64,000 nucleotides of DNA. Origin: Thozetella sp. PMI_491. Taxonomy: Eukaryota; Ascomycota; Sordariomycetes; Chaetosphaeriales; Chaetosphaeriaceae. The stretch lies in contig MU270045.1 of assembly GCA_021432635.1 (NCBI GenBank), positions 207,741 through 271,740 of the forward strand. The letters run 5' to 3'. The notes beneath the pieces were generated by a model. It was not told the DNA's origin and did not search any database. It saw only the letters and a program-made list of their open reading frames with translations. Below, one piece after another: positions 56,961 through 64,000 of the stretch (positions are counted from its first letter, which is position 1; every line of letters begins with the position of its first letter). The translations under genes were made by a program, and so were the position numbers.

Positions 56961-58559
56961 AGCCCTGGGCTATTTATATAATAAGCCTACTTATAATATA
57001 ATTAAAATCTAAAGGTTATAAGTTAGCTTTAATAAAGCTACCCTATATATTTACTATAGAAAGAGCTTATTGCTAAGCCTAAATATATAAGGTTAGGAAA
57101 TTAATTTTATTAATATATTAAACCTTAGTAAAGGCTTATTTCTAGACTAGCCCCCTATAAATTAATTTTATAGGGGTAAAATAGCTTATATTAAACAACT
57201 AAAGGAGGTATAAGAAATAAAGTAATATTAAGAGGGTTATAATCTTATAGTTATAGTAATACTAGTTAAACTTAAGCGTAATATAGCTGTTATAACTATC
57301 TAGTATTAGAAGTTAATATTAACTAATTATATAGTACTTTATATAAGGATTAAAGATCTTATAAAGCTAGTAAAGGGTATAGTTATTAGTAGTCTAACTC
57401 TTTTTACTAATACCTACCTATTAATCCTTTAGTATACTATATTAATACTAGGCTTTCTAATAAAGCTTTCTAGGGAGGATAATCTTTAAGGGTATAGCCT
57501 AGCTAGTATAGTTTACACACTTAATTATTATAGCCTAATCTTAGTTGTTAAGCTAGGCTATTATTAGCTTCTCTTTTTAGTTAGAGTGTGTAAAAACCCT
57601 TATTATATAAGCTATATTAAGGAGGAAGCTAGTCTTGTTAAAGTTATAAATATCTTCTTTTATAATACTATATATAGTAATAGCCTTTCTTATATGCTTA
57701 AACTATATATAGATTAATAAAGGGTCCTTGTATAAAGCTTATTAGTAGTTATAACGCTATAAATATTAAGCTTAGAGGGCTAGCTGGCGAGTTATAAAGT
57801 AGTTGACCTAATTAATACCTATTAGCTAGCCCCTCTATTACTTAAGTAATAGGTTAGCTATATAATATATATAAGTTATTAAAAGGGTTATTCCATGCTT
57901 ATTTATAGATAAAATCTATTTCTTTAATGCTTATTCTTTAGCTGTAAGAAGCTTTTAGTTTGTAGTCTAGGCTATAGCTTGTGTTCCCCTGCCCTTGAGG
58001 CGCTGCTGTAGGGTAGTATAGCTTATACTGTATATAGCTGCTACTGCTTGTATATGGGTAAAAACGGCTTCTTTATAGTCTTAAATAGCTAGCTTAAGCC
58101 GCTCTTTAGCTGGAAGTAATTGGTTAGCTATTTAATGTATGGGGTGGATTGTAGTGGTTGTTATAATATAGTGGAACATATGTAGAACGTGTATATAGGG
58201 TATAGACTATAAGGTAGTGTGGATTATTAAGTGGTGGATTATGTTAATATAATAAAGAGCTTATATAATATATTATTAAAACTTTATTAGTAATAGATTA
58301 TATTAATATAACTATTAATAAAAAAAGAGTCTTTTAATAATAAGTATATAAAACTATTTTAATATAACTAATACTAATAAGAAAATAATCTAGTTAAATC
58401 TTCTTATATAAATTTAATAAACTATTATATAAAGAGTAAATTATATTAATTTTTATATTTATAAAAGAAAATATAACTAAGTTATAACTATTTTACTATA
58501 TATAATAAATATAATTAAAGTAAATCTAAAAGTAGTTTATTAAAAAGGAGAGTCTATTA

Positions 58560-58800
58560 ATATATAAGTCAACTTAATATTTAAATTTATAGATATTAAG
58601 GTGTTAAGAAGTTTAATAATCTTAGTGTGATTTAGAGTTTACTACTTACTTATAAATTATATTATACTTATTACTAAGATAAAACTTATTATAGTTTTTC
58701 TTTTACCTTAAAAAGCTAATAATATATTAATAAAGTTATTATTAAAACTCTAGCTAATATAAATAAAGTTATAAGTCTAGTAAGAAATATTAACTAGTCC
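58560..58800. repeat. Degenerate dispersed repeat, copy 2
   Basis: It shares several long runs, in the same orientation and order, with about 51085-51225 on the other side of the NRPS-like pseudogene. Copy 2 is more AT-rich. Confidence 0.6.
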
Positions 58801-59004
58801 TTTATTTAATTATAATTATTTATCTATTAAAGAACTTCTTATCTCTTTAAGTTTAATTATAAAATTTTACTTAAGTATAAAAATAAGATAATTAAGTAAA
58901 AGAAGACCTTAATAAGCCTTTATTTAGTTAAAAAAGAGATAATAAAGCTTTATATTATTATATTTTACTTAATAAGAATAACTAGTTAAAATATTACTAG
59001 GGTT

Positions 59005-59200
59005 GTGATTTAGTACTATAGTATTTTAACACTAGTATTAATACTATAATATATTATAGTATTAATATAAGGTTATATTATACTAGACTAGTATTAGTAT
59101 AAAGCTGTATTATACTAGTGTAGGGCTAGTATATACTATACTTATACTAGGCTAGTACTAGTATAATATAATATTATATTAGAGTATATTAAAATACTAG
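59005..59200. repeat. TAGTATTA/TACTAGTA palindrome-rich tract
   Basis: Overlapping short palindromes such as ATACTAGTAT and TAATACTATAGTATT-like words repeat through about 200 bp. This gives many possible hairpins. Confidence 0.5.
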
Positions 59201-59509
59201 TCCTATAATATATATAGCTTAATTATATAGTATATTATATAATAAGCTAATTAGATAAGTAACTATAGGGAAAAAGTAAGAGATATCTAAAAGATTCTAT
59301 GAGTTTTTTTAAGCTTTTATTTACTTATTAATATATATAAATTAATATTTAAAGCTTTATAAGTTAAAATATAATATAATATATATATTATTAATAATAT
59401 ATATTATTACTAATTAGCTAGATCTTACTAGAATCTTTTAGATATATATAATAAAACTATATAAAGAATACTTCCCCTTTACTTTACTATCTTTTACTTT
59501 TTTCTTATC

Positions 59510-59585
59510 TATCACTACTTATACTACTTATACTACTTATACTACTTATACTACTTATACTACTTATACTACTTATACTACTTAT
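59510..59585. repeat. Nine-base tandem repeat (ACTTATACT)n
   Basis: About eight nearly perfect tandem copies of ACTTATACT lie next to each other. The low divergence contrasts with the degraded surroundings, so the array is probably younger than the RIP damage. Confidence 0.85.
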
Positions 59586-59746
59586 ATATAAAAATAGCCT
59601 CTAACAGATCTTATAGCCCTACTTTACTAGCTACCCCCTCTATTATAATAAAGGATATATAAATATTAAATAAAGCTAATTAGTTAACTAGCTAAACAAC
59701 TAGCTAATTAACTAGCTAACCAGCTAGCTAATAATATAAAGACTTA

Positions 59747-59974
59747 TATTAGTTCAATACTAGGATCCTATTTATAAGGTAAAACAAAGGGCTAAAACTA
59801 GTTTATACTATTAGTCTAATCTTCTCTATATCTAGTGAAAAACAGTCTAGGAGCTCCAGAGAGCTCTTAAATAGCCTTTATCTTAATCATATAGTTACTC
59901 CCCACGTAGCTCTTATAGAGCTTTCAGCTCCTATATCTACAGCAAGCAAGTACTATGAATTTACTGTTCTAATA
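59747..59974 (-). repeat. Left LTR
   Basis: It aligns without gaps to the right LTR. Every difference I see is a transition (C/T or G/A), with this copy carrying most of the A and T states, including at its TG...CA ends. Confidence 0.88.
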
Positions 59975-62079
59975 CTGGCTCTTTTTCTCTTTTGCTGTAC
60001 TTGCTTAAGCAGTTATTAGTTACTTGCTAGTACTAGTTTTTCCACTTTATATATACTCTTTTAAGCTCTCCTATAGTTAATCTAGGTAAAAATATATGTA
60101 GATAGAGTGCTTGTTAAAAGCTTTTAAATAAAAATAACTATAGGAAAACATGCTTTTTTACTATTATTAATCTAGCTCTAGCTACTCTTAGGTACTCTCC
60201 TAACTCTTTTCTCTTTTTAAAGCTTTAATAACCCCTTTTAAAGCTTAAAGATTATCCTAATTATTGTCTAACTGCTTGGATAGATTATTTGTATATAGAG
60301 CTTTATATACTGTTAGGAAGGCTTTATATAGCTTATTGTTATAGTCTTAGAAAGCTTGATCATACTTTTAAGCCTTTTTTACCTATACTTATAGATCTTC
60401 TCTGTAATTAGTTAAGAAATAGCTTGTCTTCTTATATACCTAGTACCTACTGGTCTATCTCCTTATTATATAGTTAGCTTATTAGCTCTTATAAGGGTTG
60501 TTTTACTATTCCTTAGCGTTTTAAACGTAGATTTTATAGCTTTTTTTAGACGTATTTTCTAAGATTTATAATGTACTTTATAGTATTAAATAAAGTGCTT
60601 TAAAGCTTTTTTCTAGTCTTATAAGGGCTATAGAAAGCTCTTTTACACTAGTAACTACTCTTAAAGTAGTATCTATAAGCTACTACTCTAAGTTATATCC
60701 CTCTTTAAGCACTTGTTAGTATAGTTAAAGCTTGTTAAAGAGTGTTTGTAGCACCTTTAACTTACTCTTATCCTATATCTCTGGCTTTTACTAGAGTGTT
60801 GAAAATATTAGGAAGCTCTAGTTGTTATAATATAGTGTTCTTATAATCTTTATGTTATAGTGCTTCTTAATCTAGCTATATAAAACAGTGAATAACTACT
60901 TTAGATTTATATAGTAGAGGTAGTATTATAATACTTTTCCTCTTAATAAATGGTTAAAGATTGTATGGAGCTATAAAAGCTTGATCCTTAGCTTTTTTAT
61001 GTAGATAAGAAACTATCTGACCTTTAAGTCTAGTATATTATACTAAGCTTTAGTCTATATATTATTATCCTTTTAGATCTTTGTAAATATATATAGGGAG
61101 TTTATTTTAATCTCCTCTATAGGTAATACTAGGGGTGGTAGAATATATTAGTCTTAGTTTTACTAGTTATTATTAATAGCTATGGTAAAGCCTTTTTCCT
61201 AGTTGCTTAGAGGTGTATTATTCTACCTGTTAGGTGTGCTTTATAATCTTTAAAATAGTTATTAGCTATACTTAGTCCCTCTGTTCTAACTAGGTTGATC
61301 CTAATAAATTATAGGTATTTTAGTTTGGCTTAGACTAGTGTAAAGTTATCTAGGGGTTTTTTCTAGGGTATTAAGAGTAGCTGATTAGTTAATTAAAGCT
61401 TTAATCTCCTTTAGATTGTTTTATAACTACTCTTAATCCTATGTAAAACTACTCTTTTATTAGGGCTGACTTATAGTTCTTAATATAGCTATTAAGGGTT
61501 TTAATAATTCCCTAGTCTGGATTACTGGTTAAGTACTTATTAGAATTATTTGAATTAAGAGTCTAATATTCTCCTTTTTATTAAAATATTAGTTTAGGTA
61601 TTCCTAGAGTAAGGTTACTAGTGGCTTACTTGTTACTTAGTATATAGGGATCTTATAATTGTGTAAATATATTATAAGTACTTGGAGGATTTACTTATCT
61701 AGCTTCTTAAAATCTTTAAGCTGTTATCCCTTAAAGTCCTCTTAGAAGTAAGAAAGTAGCTTATATCTACTTAGTGGCTATTAAGCTGTATAATACTTAA
61801 GTAGTTAAGCTACTGCTTATAAGTTCTTTTGCTTGTTAGAAGTGGTTCCTAGGTTGAGTTCCTTAGGTGGTTAGAAAAGGGTGTTTTAGTCTAGGCTCTT
61901 TTTAACCTATTTTTTAAGCTTAACTAGCTCTAGGATCTCCTAAAGTTATACTTCCTAGTGCTCCTTATCTATGTTTTAGGGTGTTATAAAAGCTATTTTC
62001 GTTGTTTCTCGTGCTGGTTACAGTGCTTGGGTGCATGTAGCAGTGGTTGGTTAGGTGCTTGTTAAGGTCCCTGGTTTTT

Positions 62080-62390
62080 ATATTTATGGAATAGGTGTCT
62101 TTTCTATATACTGGCGCGGGCTGTAGTACTTGCTTATACTCTTAATAGTCGATACTATACTTATTAAGATCCTTAGTTTTTAAATCTATAGAATGGGTGT
62201 CTTTTCTATATAGTTGTAGTCGTTTATAAGTCCCTAGTTTCTTAATCTAAAGAATAGATACTCTTGTAAAAGCCACTAGTGTAATCGTTAAGATTACCTA
62301 GCTTTTAAATCTATAGAATAGATACTCTCTTAAATTACTATTATTTAAAAGCCCCTGATTTCTTAATCTAAAGAATAGGATTTTTTAAAT
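62080..62390. repeat. Imperfect tandem repeat inside the LTR element
   Basis: Four to five units of about 60 bp each contain a variant of TTTTTAAATCTATAGAATAG followed by a short GTGTCTTTT or ATACTCTT tail. Confidence 0.6.
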
Positions 62391-62447
62391 AGTGTTTATA
62401 TACTTGTTTAGCTTATCTGTGCTGCTTTTAAAAGTAATACTAATTAG

Positions 62448-62675
62448 TGTTGGTTTAATACTAGGATCCTATTTATAGGGTAAAATAAAGGGCTAAAACT
62501 AGTTTATACTGTTGGTCTGGTCTTCTCTGTGTCTAGTGGAAAGCAGTCTAGGAGCTCTAGAGAGCTCTTAAATAGCCTCTATCTTAATTATGTGGTTGCT
62601 CCTTATGTGGCTCCTATAGAGCTTCTAGCTCCTATATCTATAGTGAGCAAGCGCTGCGAATTTACTGTTCTAACA
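62448..62675 (-). repeat. Right LTR
   Basis: This copy keeps the TGTTGG start and the CTAACA end. It is less mutated than the left copy and is followed at once by the ACTTA duplication. Confidence 0.88.
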
Positions 62676-62689
62676 ACTTAAAATATAAT

Positions 62690-64000
62690 AAAGCTGATTT
62701 TATATTAAATAATAATTTATATATATTTAATAATAACTTATATAATTAAACTTTATAACTAATTAATTATAATAAAGAACGAGAGGTTTTAATTAAGTGT
62801 ATAACTTACTCTTATAAAAAGATTAATATATTACTAGGCTTTTAAACCTTTAATTATATTGCCTACTATAAAAAAAAACACCCTAATATTACTTATAATA
62901 AAGAATTAGAGAAAACTAAGCTTATAAAAGCTAATATACTACTTAAAAAAGGCTTTTTTAACTAATTAAAAAGCTAAAAACATATAAGATCTACTACTAT
63001 ATAAAAATTTAACAAAGACAAAGCTTTATATAAAGTATTAAACTTTATTATTAAAAACAACTTATCTTTTAATATATTAAACTTAGGGTTATTCTAAAAC
63101 CTATTAAACTACTATAATAAATCTATACTAGTTATAAATAAGTGGAAAATAAAAGATATACTTAATAAAAGCTATAAAAAAGCTTTAAATACACTTATTT
63201 TTAAGCTTAAAAACTATATAAATAATAACAGTACTTTTTTACTTATATTTAATATTTAAACTATTAATAATTAAACAGCTTATTTTAGCTTAATTTTAAT
63301 ATATATTAATCTTAAATATAAGCTAAATTATAAGCTAATTAGCTTTACTAAGCTTATAAAAAGCTATACTAGCTAATATATATATATTAAGCTTATAGAT
63401 ATCTTAAAGCTTTATAGCTTAAAGACGTCTAATATTCTTAGTATTACTTGAGATAACACCTCTAATAATAATACTCTTATAAAAGCTATTAAAAATAACA
63501 ACCCTAAAAGCCTTATATATAATATCTACTGTATAATACATATATTAAATATAGTGGTTAAAGATATATTAAAGGAATATTTACTATAATCCTCCTTAGA
63601 AGAAAAGCTATCTAACTATACTAATAATTTAATATATATAAAAGAAAACGATAAAGAAAGCTCTTTTACTAAGGTTAAAGGATTAACTAATAAAATACAA
63701 CGAATCACTACTCTTATAAAATATACCTAGGAAAATCAACAGCTATTTAACGAAGCTTATAATAAATATAAAAAAGAGGGTAAAATTCTAGCTACTTATA
63801 ATATAAAACGGATACCCTTAGATAATATAACTAGATGGAATTCCACTTATAATATGATTAAAGTAATGCTTAAGCTTAAAGACATTATTTTATATATATT
63901 AAAACTTACTAAAAATAAAGAGTTTAAACGGTATACTTTATCTGATTTAAACTAGCTAGCTTTATAAAAACTATATAAAATCTTTTCTATATTTATTACC
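62690..64000 (+). mobile_element. hAT transposase remnant, runs off window end
   Basis: Read through stop codons, the plus strand shows hAT-family landmarks in order. A D-N-x-S-N-N-x-T-L segment lies at about 63449-63480. About 60 bp later comes C-x-x-H-I-L-N-x-V-V-K-D-I-L. At about 63829-63855 there is T-R-W-N-S-T-Y, the conserved TRWNSTY box. The region is very AT-rich with many stops, as expected after RIP. The 5' end is unclear because the LTR element lies just upstream. The C-terminal dimerisation region would lie beyond 64000. Confidence 0.75.

Larger units (their letters stand above)
55020..59741. mobile_element. AT-rich RIP-degraded repeat block
   Basis: Coding potential stops abruptly at about 55020 and the sequence becomes very AT-rich, dominated by TA, AG and CT steps with few CA or CG. 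That is the signature of RIP acting on CpA, and of long-term methylation decay. No open frame of useful length exists. The part at about 58560-58800 is the second copy of the repeat at 50690-51240, and about 58190-58275 resembles DNA at 35985-36030. Specific tandem arrays inside are listed separately. I cannot assign element families to the rest. Confidence 0.75.
59747..62675 (-). mobile_element. LTR retrotransposon skeleton with 5-bp target duplication
   Basis: Two direct repeats of 228 bp (59747-59974 and 62448-62675) bound a 2.47-kb interior, and ACTTA occurs directly outside both ends (59742-59746 and 62676-62680). The better-kept right repeat has canonical TG...CA ends. A purine-rich tract on the minus strand (AAAAGAGAAAAAGAG, at about 59977-59995) borders the left repeat, so I read the element on the minus strand. 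The interior has no open frame. It is short for an autonomous element, so it is either non-autonomous or deleted as well as mutated. A set of about 60-bp imperfect tandem units lies at 62080-62390. Confidence 0.88.

Noticed and set aside
59510-59585. Possible telomeric or centromeric repeat
   Set aside because: The nine-base unit does not resemble the fungal TTAGGG telomere repeat and the array is under 100 bp, so it is a simple microsatellite.

Overview
The window looks like nuclear DNA of a filamentous ascomycete (Pezizomycotina). Genes are split by short introns (about 45-110 bp) with GT...AG ends and CTAAC-like branch sites. Protein families are typical of such fungi: a group VI hybrid histidine kinase, a DUF1996 secreted protein, a bANK-type regulator, a BBE oxidase, a Zn2Cys6-type regulator and a Candida-type secretory lipase. 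GC-balanced gene blocks alternate with very AT-rich, stop-riddled blocks that look like transposons degraded by repeat-induced point mutation (RIP). I cannot name the species.

Layout. 0.5-4.1 kb: intact Sln1-like sensor kinase. 5.0-5.6 kb: frameshifted remnant of a secreted binding-module protein. 6.3-7.6 kb: DUF1996 protein. 8.3-9.35 kb: bANK-type regulator (bZIP basic region plus ankyrin repeats). 9.6-12.9 kb: two short-chain dehydrogenases. 13.8-14.4 kb: ankyrin-like remnant. 14.8-15.9 kb: Zn2Cys6-type regulator with only half a visible zinc cluster. 16.5-17.95 kb: broken secretory lipase. 19.1-21.1 kb: FAD-linked oxidase. 22-23 kb: third dehydrogenase. 23.3-26.45 kb (minus) and 28.5-30 kb (plus): a membrane GT2 polysaccharide synthase facing a membrane-anchored GH16 enzyme. 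30.4-31.2 kb: spliced Ser-rich protein. 34.4-35.7 kb: choline-kinase-like protein. 36.1-36.4 kb: two tRNA-Leu(AAG) genes with introns. 36.4-39.6 kb: AT-rich repeat block. 39.7-41.1 kb: GH28-like beta-helix protein. 41-45 kb: gene remnants. 45.3-47.1 kb: four-exon protein with an Asn-Cys/His papain-like domain and Pro-Thr repeats. 48.7-49.3 kb: small hypothetical protein.

The last 13 kb is the clearest story. A gene for an NRPS-like enzyme (adenylation, carrier protein, start of thioesterase) lies at 51.5-55.0 kb between AT-rich blocks. It carries a nonsense codon, two frameshifts and a truncated 3' end. It is also split by a 1379-bp Tc1/mariner (impala-like) element with about 35-bp inverted repeats and a TA target duplication; the transposase of that element is itself dead. 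Beyond it lie about 9 kb of RIP-like DNA. This holds a complete LTR-retrotransposon skeleton (two 228-bp LTRs differing only by transitions, 5-bp target duplication ACTTA) and a degenerate hAT transposase running off the window end.

Possible joint roles are inference. The bANK regulator, three SDRs, the BBE oxidase and the Zn2Cys6-type regulator resemble the tailoring and regulatory part of a secondary-metabolite locus, but no intact backbone gene is present. The GT2/GH16 pair suggests a cell-surface glucan synthesis and remodelling module.
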